Of a stretch of DNA of 64,000 bases, positions 52,631 to 61,501 are shown one piece after another (the first letter of the stretch is position 1; the number at the start of each line of letters is the position of its first letter). This stretch comes from JBGTCD01 sp041749015 (lineage in GTDB: Bacteria; Bacteroidota; Bacteroidia; Cytophagales; Cyclobacteriaceae): assembly GCA_041749015.1 (NCBI GenBank), contig JBGTCD010000064.1, positions 62,001-126,000 on the forward strand, read 5' to 3'. The position numbers and the translations under genes were made by a program. Below the pieces are notes generated by a model, which was given only the letters and a program-made list of their open reading frames with translations, did not search any database and was not told the origin of the DNA.

Positions 52631-54517
52631 TTACTCTTCTCTTGGCCAGGTATTGTTTCCCCCAATCGCATCTCCTGGAGAAGGAATCACTAACCTGACG
52701 CTCTCGATTTTCTTTTTACCTGATTTGACCTTGTGCTGATACTGTTTTGATGTCCGCCAAACACCCGGATTTATTTCCTCCTCTAGAGTGCTGCCATCAT
52801 CAAAACTAACTTCAATTGAGAAGGCTATGGGCCTACCGCCTGCATTTTCTATAGTGACGAGATCCTTTTTAACATCTTTGATCCCCATGTCCATGTACCC
52901 CCAATCAAAGAACCATTGTTTCCAAAACCAATTCAGGTTTTTCCCGGAAACGCGGTTGAAAGTAAACATAAAGTCATAAGGGGTAGGATGCTTATATTTC
53001 CACTCATCCATATAGGAATGCATGCATTTAGTAAACACTTCCTTGCCCAGTAATTTATACAAGGAATAATTGGCATAACTGCCCACAGTGTAGGAGTTGA
53101 TGCCGCTGGTTTCTAAGATATGGCTGGGCACCATTATAGGTGCTACATTGATGGAACCAAGATAAGGCTGGTCCCGGTCGCCAATGGCAAACAATGGTTC
53201 GGTAAAGAAGTCCATAAAGCTGGCCATCCCCTCATCCATCCAAGCATATTTCTTTTCATTGAGGCCCATCATAAAAGGAAAGTACATATGGCACATCTCA
53301 TGAAGGGTGAGCCCCAGGTTAGCCGTTTCGTCATCAATTTTCGTCCCTGTCCAGCGAGAATACATCAACCCTGATATTTCCTGATCATTGGCCATGCCCG
53401 GGAATTCCATCCCACCGCCTGTCAAGCCATTGAAAATGCTAAAATACTTGTAAGGAAAGGGGTATACGGGAAAATCATTGTGGAATATTTGCAAGGATTG
53501 GTGCATGGCCCCCATTACCGATGCAAAAAAAGGATGCTTAGCCGGAAATGCAGTATTCAAAAAATAAGTACCCATCTCGTCCTCATATGTGGAGGCTTCC
53601 CATATAAAATGATCACTTAAGGCAAAGGAAAAATCAGGGAAATTCCTGGCGGTATATTTCCATATTTTAGTACCTGATGGTGCAGATAAGAAATCGTCCT
53701 CACCCCAAATCCTCACTGCTTCACTGCTATTCTCTGCCCTTTTTAGGCGCTCGCGAACTACCTCTGAATAAACAGCCTCAGGGTTTGAAGGGGGAACAGA
53801 TGCCCAAACTATAAAATTATCCGGTACTTCAATCTCGATATCATAATCGGAATAGTCATGATAAAATTCTGTCGCTGCATCATAAATTACCCTGTCCCAT
53901 CCATCAATATCATCAAGCACGGCCATTTCGGGATACCAGTATCCAATAAACATAGATGTGCTGTCGATGGCTCCGCTGCGCTCAAAGCCTTCTCCGGGAA
54001 TTTCATAATTCCAGGTAATTTCCAGCTTCAATGAGGCTCCTGGAGCTATTGGATCTTCCAATCTAATGACATAATTAGTTCCATTATGCACCAGACGCTG
54101 CCGGTTTTCCAGATCAATGTTCTTACCATTGGCAGCAACTTTCTCTATAACCACCCCTTGATGACCTTCAAAAAATGCTGGCTCTGAAGAAAAAAAGCTA
54201 CCTTTTTTTGACTCTGGTCGATAGTAATCATGATAAGTATGAAATCCCGGATTGCGAATGGAGTCGGGGCCGTTATTATAATAGGTGATGGAGGCAGTAC
54301 CAGAGAGTATCTTTGAATAGGGATCTACCTTAGCCCTGATGGTATACTCAGACCTATTCTGCCAATATTGAGCCGAAACGGTGCCATCCCATTTTCGAGT
54401 ACCATTTTCATAGGCATTCTTAAATTCAATCGGCATATACAGGCTTTCATCAACCTGAGCGGATAAATTAAAAGCCCCAATAATTACTGCGGCAAACAGG
54501 ACTAACTTTTTCATCAT
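52631..54517 (-). CDS. Secreted M1-family metallopeptidase
   Basis: A 628-residue zinc aminopeptidase-like protein. It has a signal peptide (MMKKLVLFAAVIIGAFNLSA), an N-terminal beta domain (about 40-270), and the M1 catalytic domain with substrate motif GGGMEFPGMAND. The zinc site is HEMCH (His406, Glu407, His410), with Glu429 in WMDEGMASF after the standard 18-residue spacing. It should cleave peptides in the periplasm or outside the cell. The start could be Met1 or Met2. The long ERAP-type C-terminal domain is absent, as in many Bacteroidota paralogues. Confidence 0.9.
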   Translation of the reverse strand: MMKKLVLFAAVIIGAFNLSAQVDESLYMPIEFKNAYENGTRKWDGTVSAQYWQNRSEYTIRAKVDPYSKILSGTASITYYNNGPDSIRNPGFHTYHDYYRPESKKGSFFSSEPAFFEGHQGVVIEKVAANGKNIDLENRQRLVHNGTNYVIRLEDPIAPGASLKLEITWNYEIPGEGFERSGAIDSTSMFIGYWYPEMAVLDDIDGWDRVIYDAATEFYHDYSDYDIEIEVPDNFIVWASVPPSNPEAVYSEVVRERLKRAENSSEAVRIWGEDDFLSAPSGTKIWKYTARNFPDFSFALSDHFIWEASTYEDEMGTYFLNTAFPAKHPFFASVMGAMHQSLQIFHNDFPVYPFPYKYFSIFNGLTGGGMEFPGMANDQEISGLMYSRWTGTKIDDETANLGLTLHEMCHMYFPFMMGLNEKKYAWMDEGMASFMDFFTEPLFAIGDRDQPYLGSINVAPIMVPSHILETSGINSYTVGSYANYSLYKLLGKEVFTKCMHSYMDEWKYKHPTPYDFMFTFNRVSGKNLNWFWKQWFFDWGYMDMGIKDVKKDLVTIENAGGRPIAFSIEVSFDDGSTLEEEINPGVWRTSKQYQHKVKSGKKKIESVRLVIPSPGDAIGGNNTWPREE

Positions 54518-54559
54518 GAACTAATTTTATTTAGATGTAATTTATCTCTAGCCCCTTTA

Positions 54560-55459
54560 TTATTCTAAGGATTTTTTTTTACCGGCTTGATTTACCTGGT
54601 AAACGCCTAAAATGATGATGACCATGGCAATGATATGGGTGACATATAGCTTTTCACCGTCAAGAATACCCCAAAATATTGCCACCACGGGAATTAAATA
54701 AGTGACCGAACTGGTAAAAACAGGAGTGGTGATCTTCACCAGCATGTTAAACAATAACAGCGCAATGGCGGTGCCCATTATACCCAGAAGCACAACTGCT
54801 GAAAGCGGCCAGATAATAGCATCGGGTGCCTCAAATCTGGCTAAAAATTGTGTGCCAAATAGAAGGTATATGATACCAATAGGAAGGACGAATGTGAGGG
54901 AAATACTAGTAATTGTAGCAGCTTTAAGCTCAGGGATCATGTATTTGATAATATTCAAATTCAGGCCATAACAGATAGTGGCCAGCACCACATACAACAC
55001 ATAAAAACTAAAGCCGGTAGTGAACCCATCTTCACCCGTGGTGACCAGCATCACCACTCCTGCCAATCCGGCTATAATCCCCAAAATTACTCTGGGCGAA
55101 AAAGCCCTTTTGAACAGCAAAACTCCAATCAGCATGGTAAAAATGGGCGTTAAAGCATTCAGGATCCCTGCCAGCGAACTATTAATCTGGGTTTGCGCCT
55201 TGGCAAATAAAAATGCCGGAATAAAGCTCCCTACCAGCCCGATGGTAAACAAAAGCATCAAATGCTTTCTTTTAAGATTCTTCCATCTAGAAAAGGATAT
55301 TGGCAGCAGAAACAACCCGGCCGAAATAATTCTGATGGCACCTACCTCACCGGGGGATAATACGGTAAGCCCGATTTTTATTAAAATAAATGATGAGCCC
55401 CAGATCAAGGCCAGAAGGAGGAGCAGAAACCATGCGACCAGGCTAGTATTTTCAGGCAT
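54560..55459 (-). CDS. EamA-family (DMT) transporter
   Basis: A 299-residue membrane protein with ten hydrophobic segments arranged as two EamA repeats (about 8-140 and 150-290). Typical signatures are LLLALIWGSSFILIKIGL at the start and VTYLIPVVAIFWGILDGEKL near the end. The family exports metabolites or amino acids by drug/metabolite transport, with the substrate unassigned. It lies between dusB and the M1 peptidase in the same direction, 17 nt after dusB. Confidence 0.88.
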   Translation of the reverse strand: MPENTSLVAWFLLLLLALIWGSSFILIKIGLTVLSPGEVGAIRIISAGLFLLPISFSRWKNLKRKHLMLLFTIGLVGSFIPAFLFAKAQTQINSSLAGILNALTPIFTMLIGVLLFKRAFSPRVILGIIAGLAGVVMLVTTGEDGFTTGFSFYVLYVVLATICYGLNLNIIKYMIPELKAATITSISLTFVLPIGIIYLLFGTQFLARFEAPDAIIWPLSAVVLLGIMGTAIALLLFNMLVKITTPVFTSSVTYLIPVVAIFWGILDGEKLYVTHIIAMVIIILGVYQVNQAGKKKSLE

Positions 55460-55476
55460 TTTTTAAGTAAAATAAA

Positions 55477-56478
55477 TTAAGCCTGGGTAAGCATCACTGG
55501 ATCGGCATAGGTCATTTTAATAGTTTCAAGGGTTTCGTGGAGCTCCTGAATATTAGAGGATTCAACCAAGGTGGTACGAAATGGTTTGAAATTGGGCAGC
55601 CCTCTGAAATAGTTGGAGTAATGTCTGCGCATTTCAAAAATACCGGTACGCCCCCCTTTCCACTTGATGGAGAAATCCAGGTGCTTTTTCACCACCTGCA
55701 CCCTTTCCTCCATATCTGGTGGGGGTAGGTGGGCTCCCGTCTCTAAGAAATATTTGATTTCATTAAAAATCCAGGGATATCCTATGGCTGCCCTGCCAAT
55801 CATAATGCCATCGACACCATATCTATTTTTATATTCCAGGGCTTTTTCCGGGCTATCAATATCGCCATTGCCGAAAATTGGAATGGTTATTCTTGGGTTT
55901 TCTTTGACTTTCGCTATCAGCCTCCAATCTGCCTCTCCCTTATACATTTGAACCCTCGTACGACCGTGGATGCTCAGAGCCTTTACACCTACATCCTGTA
56001 GCCGCTCGGCTACCTCCTCGATATTCTTGGTTTTTTCGTCCCATCCAAGTCGGGTCTTAACGGTCACGGGAAGGCTTGTAGATTTGATGACCGACTCGGT
56101 AAGACGCACCATCAGCCCAATATCCTTGAGTACCCCAGCCCCAGCGCCTTTGCACACTACCTTCTTGACAGGACATCCGAAATTGATGTCTACCAGGTCA
56201 GGTTCAGTTGCATCTACAATTTGGGTAGCCATGGCCATGGCCTCTTCATCACCACCAAATATCTGGATCCCAATGGGCCTTTCGTAATCAAAAATATCAA
56301 GTTTTTGTCTACTCTTTATGGCATCTCTGATCAGGCCTTCGGAAGAAATAAATTCTGTGTACATGAGATCCGCACCCTGATCCTTACACACTGATCGGAA
56401 CGGAGGATCACTCACATCCTCCATAGGGGCGAGGAGGAGAGGGAAGTCACCTAATTCAATATTTCCGATTTTCACCAT
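55477..56478 (-). CDS. dusB: tRNA-dihydrouridine synthase B
   Basis: A 333-residue FMN enzyme that reduces uridine to dihydrouridine in tRNA. It has the N-terminal TIM-barrel signature PLLLAPMEDVSDPPFR, catalytic Cys in DINFGCPVKKVVCKGAGAG, substrate loop SIHGRTRVQMYKGEADW, FMN phosphate site GIMIGRAAIGYPWIF, and a C-terminal helical tRNA-binding domain. The start at 56478 directly gives the family N terminus. The 48-nt divergent gap to the CPBP gene contains TAAATTTA, a palindrome one base from the -7 consensus on both strands. Confidence 0.93.
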   Translation of the reverse strand: MVKIGNIELGDFPLLLAPMEDVSDPPFRSVCKDQGADLMYTEFISSEGLIRDAIKSRQKLDIFDYERPIGIQIFGGDEEAMAMATQIVDATEPDLVDINFGCPVKKVVCKGAGAGVLKDIGLMVRLTESVIKSTSLPVTVKTRLGWDEKTKNIEEVAERLQDVGVKALSIHGRTRVQMYKGEADWRLIAKVKENPRITIPIFGNGDIDSPEKALEYKNRYGVDGIMIGRAAIGYPWIFNEIKYFLETGAHLPPPDMEERVQVVKKHLDFSIKWKGGRTGIFEMRRHYSNYFRGLPNFKPFRTTLVESSNIQELHETLETIKMTYADPVMLTQA

Positions 56479-56526
56479 GAGCGGTAAGTGGTAATTATGA
56501 TTTAAAACGTAAATTTAAGCCAAAAT

Positions 56527-57465
56527 ATGGAGAATCCAGATAAACTTGTAAACCCGGAAGAAAATTCCGTTTCATGGTTCAGGCCATTTTTATTTTTGCT
56601 GTGGGTTTTGCTCGGATTTCAGGTGGTAGGCCCATTGTTGGGATTTGGTGCCCTCCTCCCCATGCTGGGATTTGACATGGCTCTTTTGGAAGAGATCTTT
56701 GCAAACCCTATCGAAGCACCACAGTATAAATGGGCCATGTTTTTTCTTCAGGGCTTTGCCGCCATAACTGGCCTGATCATATTTCCCTGGTTTTACCTCA
56801 AATATTATGCGGTGGCTAAGATAGAAGTCCCTATTAGGGCTTTGAGCTTCCCGCTCATATCCATCAGTATTTTAATCGTGCTTTCCTTCATGCCAGTGAA
56901 TGCCGTCTTCATTGCCTGGAATGAGACCGTATCCTTCCCTGAATTCATGTCGGGATTTGAACAATGGGCCCGTGAAAAAGAGGATTACCTTAAAGAAATA
57001 ACCCGATTCCTAACTGACCTGGATGGTTGGTGGGCCTTCATAATGGCTTTGATAGTGGTGGCGATTATACCTGCCATTGGTGAAGAATTTGCCTTTAGGG
57101 GCGTATTACAAATAAAATTTCTGCGGATTACAGGCAATATTCACCTGGCCATTTGGATTACCGCCATCCTGTTCAGTGCAATCCATATTCAGTTTTTCGG
57201 TTTTGTCCCCAGGGTAATGCTAGGAGCACTTTTCGGCTATATGTATTATTATTCGGGCAATCTTATTGTACCCATAACGGCCCATTTTATCAATAATGCC
57301 TTCACCCTATTCATGTTTCATGCTTATCAGAAGGGCTGGTTAGAGTTTGATCTAGAATCATTGGATTATCCACCTTTGTCTACAGTGTTGATTTTCTGTA
57401 TTATTACAGCAGGATTATGGTGGATTTTCATTAACATTTCACGAGGGAGTAAAGCAAATGGGTAG
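56527..57465 (+). CDS. CPBP-family intramembrane metalloprotease
   Basis: A 312-residue polytopic protein with about eight membrane segments and the CPBP (ABI/Rce1-like) motifs GEEFAFRGVLQ, HIQFFGFVPRVMLGALFGY and the final IVPITAHFINNAFTLF. The two Glu, His and Asn residues form the active site of glutamic-type intramembrane endopeptidases. The substrate is unknown. It overlaps the DUF2007 gene by 8 nt and leads the small operon ending with cdsA. Confidence 0.88.
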   Translation: MENPDKLVNPEENSVSWFRPFLFLLWVLLGFQVVGPLLGFGALLPMLGFDMALLEEIFANPIEAPQYKWAMFFLQGFAAITGLIIFPWFYLKYYAVAKIEVPIRALSFPLISISILIVLSFMPVNAVFIAWNETVSFPEFMSGFEQWAREKEDYLKEITRFLTDLDGWWAFIMALIVVAIIPAIGEEFAFRGVLQIKFLRITGNIHLAIWITAILFSAIHIQFFGFVPRVMLGALFGYMYYYSGNLIVPITAHFINNAFTLFMFHAYQKGWLEFDLESLDYPPLSTVLIFCIITAGLWWIFINISRGSKANG

Positions 57466-57667
57466 ATGGCAAAGCGTATTTAAGTCAGAGCTCCTGCATC
57501 AGGCAGAGATTGTTAAAGCCATTTTAGCAGACCATGACCTTTCACCAATTCTAATCAATAAAAAAGTCAGCATGCATGTGCCACTGGGATTGTACGAAAT
57601 TCAAGTTGCGCCTGAAGAAGTACTTGACGCCCTAAAATTGATTGAGCATGAGGTCCGCTTTAAATAA
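57458..57667 (+). CDS. DUF2007 putative signal-transducing protein
   Basis: A 69-residue protein of the DUF2007 family, with the typical start QSVFKSELLHQAEIVKAILA and the middle HVPLGLYEIQVAPEEVLDAL. It has an alpha-beta fold related to PII-like proteins; the function is not known. It begins 8 nt inside the end of the CPBP gene and itself overlaps cdsA by 20 nt, so the three are translationally coupled. Confidence 0.8.
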   Translation: MGRWQSVFKSELLHQAEIVKAILADHDLSPILINKKVSMHVPLGLYEIQVAPEEVLDALKLIEHEVRFK

Positions 57668-58481
57668 ATATAATAACCTCACGCAAAGGATTATCGCTGC
57701 CCTCGTGGGTGCGACCTTAATTATAACCTGTGTGGTATGGAGTCAATGGTCTTTTTTCGCCATTTTCTTTTTCATAGGGTTTATGAGCATGCTGGAGTTC
57801 TATAAATTATTAGGACTGGATGGTGAGGTGCCTCTGAAAACCTTCGGAATATTCACGGGGATGCTGATTTATACCATCGTTTTCCTGAATCAAGCTCAAA
57901 TCCTTGGGCCTGAATTTTATACGCTGATCTTTCCGGTAATGGCAAGCATATTCCTGGTCATGTTATATAAAAAGGACCGCAAAAAACCATTCACCAATAT
58001 CGCCTTTACTTTCCTCGGCGTCATTTATGTTGCCTTGCCATTTTCGCTTCTGGTGCTCTTTGCCTTCCATGGTGGGGTATACAATTTTGTATTGGTATTT
58101 GGCACCCTGTTTATCATTTGGGCAAGCGACACGGGAGCCTACATTGCTGGATCCTTATTTGGAAAGCGGCAGTTATTCGCCCGGGTATCTCCCAAAAAAT
58201 CCTGGGAGGGCATGGTAGGAGGATTGATTTTGGCATTGGGTATGGGAGCGGCAATTTACTGGGGCTTTGAGCAATACGCCCTTTGGCAATGGCTGTGCAT
58301 TGCTCTGATCATTGCGGTGACCGGGACCTATGGTGATCTGGTAGAATCACTATTTAAAAGAAGTATCGAAATCAAAGACTCTGGTTCTGTCATTCCCGGT
58401 CATGGGGGATTTCTGGACCGCTTTGACAGTCTGCTTATAGCAACCCCCTTTATACTGATATTTATTAAGTTTTTTGGATGA
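57648..58481 (+). CDS. cdsA: Phosphatidate cytidylyltransferase
   Basis: A 277-residue membrane enzyme with about eight hydrophobic segments that makes CDP-diacylglycerol from phosphatidate and CTP. The family signature near the C terminus is complete: SLFKRSIEIKDSGSVIPGHG followed by GFLDRFDSL. ATG 57648 is chosen over the TTG two codons earlier. Phosphatidylserine decarboxylase, a later step of phospholipid synthesis, is encoded just beyond the glutamate dehydrogenase gene. A weak CCGA/TCGG hairpin with T residues (about 58501-58527) may end the transcript. Confidence 0.93.
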   Translation: MRSALNKYNNLTQRIIAALVGATLIITCVVWSQWSFFAIFFFIGFMSMLEFYKLLGLDGEVPLKTFGIFTGMLIYTIVFLNQAQILGPEFYTLIFPVMASIFLVMLYKKDRKKPFTNIAFTFLGVIYVALPFSLLVLFAFHGGVYNFVLVFGTLFIIWASDTGAYIAGSLFGKRQLFARVSPKKSWEGMVGGLILALGMGAAIYWGFEQYALWQWLCIALIIAVTGTYGDLVESLFKRSIEIKDSGSVIPGHGGFLDRFDSLLIATPFILIFIKFFG

Positions 58482-58530
58482 AAATTGCGTTTGAGCTGCC
58501 AAAAAACCGAATAAATGGTCGGATTTTCCG

Positions 58531-58538
58531 TAGATTTG
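58531..58538 (+). promoter_or_regulatory. Bacteroidota -7 box (TAGATTTG)
   Basis: An exact TAnnTTTG match 29 nt before the glutamate dehydrogenase ATG, in the 86-nt gap after cdsA. It suggests that dehydrogenase and psd form a separate transcript. Confidence 0.5.
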
Positions 58539-58567
58539 CATAAGAAGTTAAAATTTATTGAAATTTT

Positions 58568-59842
58568 ATGGGATATATAGAGCCGGCACCAATTAGGGAT
58601 AGTGAAAATCCTTTTGAATCCATGATGGAGCGGTTTCACACCGCTGCCCAACTCCTGGGCCTTGACGATGAAATTTACAATGTACTAAAAAATCCTACCA
58701 AGCAAGTAATTGTTTCACTACCTGTCACTATGGATAATGGTTCCATACAAGTGTTTGAAGGATACAGGGTCATACACTCTAATATACTCGGCCCTTCAAA
58801 GGGTGGGATCCGTTTTGATCCGAAAGTAAATATTGACGAGGTAAAAGCCCTGGCAGCCTGGATGACCTGGAAGTGTGCCGTGGTAGACATCCCCTATGGT
58901 GGCGCCAAAGGCGGCATTAACTGCAACCCCAGAGAAATGTCGGCAGGGGAAATCGAGCGCCTCACCAGATCATATACCCTTTCCATGTTGGAGATATTTG
59001 GACCGGACAGGGATATCCCAGCCCCTGATATGGGTACAGGCCCAAGAGAAATGGCCTGGCTTATGGACCAATATTCCCGTACCCAGGGCATGACGATCAA
59101 CAGTGTAGTAACCGGCAAGCCTTTGGTGCTGGGTGGCTCCTTAGGCAGGAATGAAGCCACAGGCAGAGGGGTTATGGTTTCAGCCCTGGCTGCAATGGAA
59201 AAGTTAAAAATCAATCCTTATAATGCTACCTGTGCAGTACAAGGATTTGGTAATGTAGGGTCATTCGCAGCATTGCTTCTGGCCGAAAGAGGGGTAAAGA
59301 TTGTTGCCATCAGCGACTTGTCTGGAGCTTATTATAATGAGAACGGGATCAATATCCCGGAAGCTGTAGAATACCGCAATAGCAATAATGGTTCATTGGG
59401 GGGTTTCAAGGGTGCAGAAAGTATCAAACCCGATGATCTGTTGACGCTAGATGTAGAGGTATTGGTGCCGGCAGCCACAGAGGATGTCATCACAACAAAA
59501 AATGCTCATAATATAAGAGCTAAACTAATTGTGGAAGGTGCCAATGGGCCTACCTCAGCAAAGGCAGATTCCATCATCAATGAAAAGGGCATAGTGGTAG
59601 CTCCGGACATCCTTGCCAATGCAGGTGGGGTTACTGTATCTTATTTTGAATGGGTGCAAAACCGGTTAGGCTATAAATGGACTGCCGAGCGGGTCAATCG
59701 CCGTTCCGACAGGATTATGAAAGATGCCTTTGACAATGTGTATAAAATATCCCAGCAGTACAATGTATCTATGCGGATTGCAGCCTATATTGTCGCAATT
59801 GATAAAGTAGCCAAAACTTATAAATTCCGGGGCGGTTATTAA
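58568..59842 (+). CDS. Glu/Leu/Phe/Val dehydrogenase (glutamate dehydrogenase)
   Basis: A 424-residue dehydrogenase of the Glu/Leu/Phe/Val family. It has the substrate domain with GPSKGGIRFDPKV and catalytic Lys in VVDIPYGGAKGGINCNP, and a dinucleotide domain with AVQGFGNVGSFAALLLAE. The length and the segment PAPDMGTGPREMAWLMDQYS match hexameric glutamate dehydrogenase, linking 2-oxoglutarate and ammonia to glutamate. The Glu/Asp deciding NAD versus NADP preference was not resolved. It is followed 17 nt later by psd. Confidence 0.92.
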   Translation: MGYIEPAPIRDSENPFESMMERFHTAAQLLGLDDEIYNVLKNPTKQVIVSLPVTMDNGSIQVFEGYRVIHSNILGPSKGGIRFDPKVNIDEVKALAAWMTWKCAVVDIPYGGAKGGINCNPREMSAGEIERLTRSYTLSMLEIFGPDRDIPAPDMGTGPREMAWLMDQYSRTQGMTINSVVTGKPLVLGGSLGRNEATGRGVMVSALAAMEKLKINPYNATCAVQGFGNVGSFAALLLAERGVKIVAISDLSGAYYNENGINIPEAVEYRNSNNGSLGGFKGAESIKPDDLLTLDVEVLVPAATEDVITTKNAHNIRAKLIVEGANGPTSAKADSIINEKGIVVAPDILANAGGVTVSYFEWVQNRLGYKWTAERVNRRSDRIMKDAFDNVYKISQQYNVSMRIAAYIVAIDKVAKTYKFRGGY

Positions 59843-59859
59843 TCTTAACCTTATTATCG

Positions 59860-60519
59860 ATGTCGATCCATAAAGAAGGTAGAACCATCCTTTTTATCCT
59901 CCTTTTTATCCTTGTGGGGATCAATATACTGGTTTACATGATTTTAAATTTACCTGATGTTTGGCTTTGGGTCATTTCCGGTATCTCTCTGGTGATATTT
60001 TTATTCTTCCTCCAATTTTTCAGGAATCCTAAAGTTGATATCCAGGAAGACCCCAACGTCATTCTGGCCCCGGCAGATGGTAAGGTGGTAGTAATAGAAA
60101 CGGCCTTTGAAGAAGAGTATTTAAACGAGAAAAGAATTCAGGTTTCTATTTTCATGTCTCCGCTTAATGTGCACGTCAATCGTGCACCAGTGAGCGGTAC
60201 GGTGACACATTTCAAATACCACTCCGGAAAATATCTGGTTGCCTGGCATCCAAAATCTTCTACCGAGAATGAAAGGACCACTACTGTAGTCAAAATGGAA
60301 AACGGTGTAGAAATCCTGTTCAGGCAAATCGCAGGTGCGGTGGCACGCCGGATCCTTTGCTATGTTGACAAAGGAGACCAGGTATCTCAGGGCAAGGAGT
60401 TTGGGTTTATTAAGTTTGGGTCCCGGGTGGATCTTTTTCTGCCCCTGGATGCTAAAATTGAGGTCTCCCATGATACGATCACAAAGGGGGGGAAAACGGT
60501 AATTGCAAGATTATCTTAA
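59860..60519 (+). CDS. psd: Phosphatidylserine decarboxylase (short type)
   Basis: A 219-residue proenzyme of the short, archaeal-like phosphatidylserine decarboxylase type. It has two N-terminal membrane helices (about 8-28 and 31-50), then the soluble domain with VILAPADGKVV, SIFMSPLNVHVNRAPVSG and the self-cleavage site in IKFGSRVDLFLP. Cleavage between Gly187 and Ser188 would give the pyruvoyl group. It produces phosphatidylethanolamine. It is convergent with atpG after 89 nt; no clear terminator was found in that gap. Confidence 0.92.
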   Translation: MSIHKEGRTILFILLFILVGINILVYMILNLPDVWLWVISGISLVIFLFFLQFFRNPKVDIQEDPNVILAPADGKVVVIETAFEEEYLNEKRIQVSIFMSPLNVHVNRAPVSGTVTHFKYHSGKYLVAWHPKSSTENERTTTVVKMENGVEILFRQIAGAVARRILCYVDKGDQVSQGKEFGFIKFGSRVDLFLPLDAKIEVSHDTITKGGKTVIARLS

Positions 60520-60608
60520 GTGTAGCGCCGAGGAAAATCACATTATAAGGTCACGGATACCCTATTCTTACAGCTGCTATCGCCAGCTTTCTGGAAATAC
60601 CTCGAAAA

Positions 60609-61490
60609 TTAATTCAACGCCTCAGCACCTGCCACAATCTCCAGGATCTCCTTAGTGATGGCCGCCTGGCGGGTACGGTTGTAGGTCAATCTCAATTCCT
60701 TTAGCAGCTCACCGGCATTATCAGTGGCTTTGCTCATGGCCGTCATCCTGGCGCCTTGTTCACCGGCAAATGACTCCAACAGCGCTTTAAACACCTGTAT
60801 TTTAATCGACTTAGGTATTAAATCTTTATAAATCTCCTCTTTGGAAGGCTCAAAAATATAGTCAGTTTGGCTTGAACTGCTCGTTGTGTCATCTGTCTGC
60901 TTTACGGGCAGCAGTTGCTCTACTATAAGATTTTGATTGGCTACATTTTTAAATTCGTTGAAAATGAGCTCTACCTTGTCATAGCTTCCGTTTATAAAGG
61001 CATGCATTAAGGACTCGGATACTGCTTCGGCATGGGCGAAGTCAAGGTTGCTGAAAATGGTATAGTGATCAGCATTAAGAGGTAATTCCTTCTTTTTGAA
61101 AAAATCAAATCCCTTCTTACCGAGTGGAAGAATTTCTACCGAAATTAATTCAGGAAATTCTTTTCTTACTTCTTCAATTCTTCTTAGAGTGGCTTTATTT
61201 ACTGTGCTATTAAAGGCGCCACAAAGACCCTTATCAGAAGTAATAGGAATTAAAAGCACCTTTTTTTTTACGGGTCTTTCTTTTCCATAAGGACTCTCTG
61301 TGTCACTACCCTGTCCGGAAGTAAGGTTACTCATGATCCCATACAATGAAGCAGCATATGGCCGCATCCTTATGATGTTGTCCTGAGCACGCTTTAACTT
61401 GGCAGCAGCCACCATCTTCATGGCCTTGGTGATCTGCTGAGTTGAAATGACCGAGGTGATCCTGCTTTTTACTTCCTTGAGACTAGCCAT
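60609..61490 (-). CDS. atpG: F-type ATP synthase gamma subunit
   Basis: The 293-residue central-stalk subunit of F1. The N-terminal helix reads MASLKEVKSRITSVISTQQI and the C-terminal helix ends with NRTRQAAITKEILEIVAGAEAL; both are the conserved coiled-coil ends. The Rossmann-like middle contains ITSDKGLCGAFNSTV. It is the last gene of the atp segment here, 11 nt after atpA, and is intact. Confidence 0.95.
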   Translation of the reverse strand: MASLKEVKSRITSVISTQQITKAMKMVAAAKLKRAQDNIIRMRPYAASLYGIMSNLTSGQGSDTESPYGKERPVKKKVLLIPITSDKGLCGAFNSTVNKATLRRIEEVRKEFPELISVEILPLGKKGFDFFKKKELPLNADHYTIFSNLDFAHAEAVSESLMHAFINGSYDKVELIFNEFKNVANQNLIVEQLLPVKQTDDTTSSSSQTDYIFEPSKEEIYKDLIPKSIKIQVFKALLESFAGEQGARMTAMSKATDNAGELLKELRLTYNRTRQAAITKEILEIVAGAEALN

Positions 61491-61501
61491 CTATCAATTG
61501 A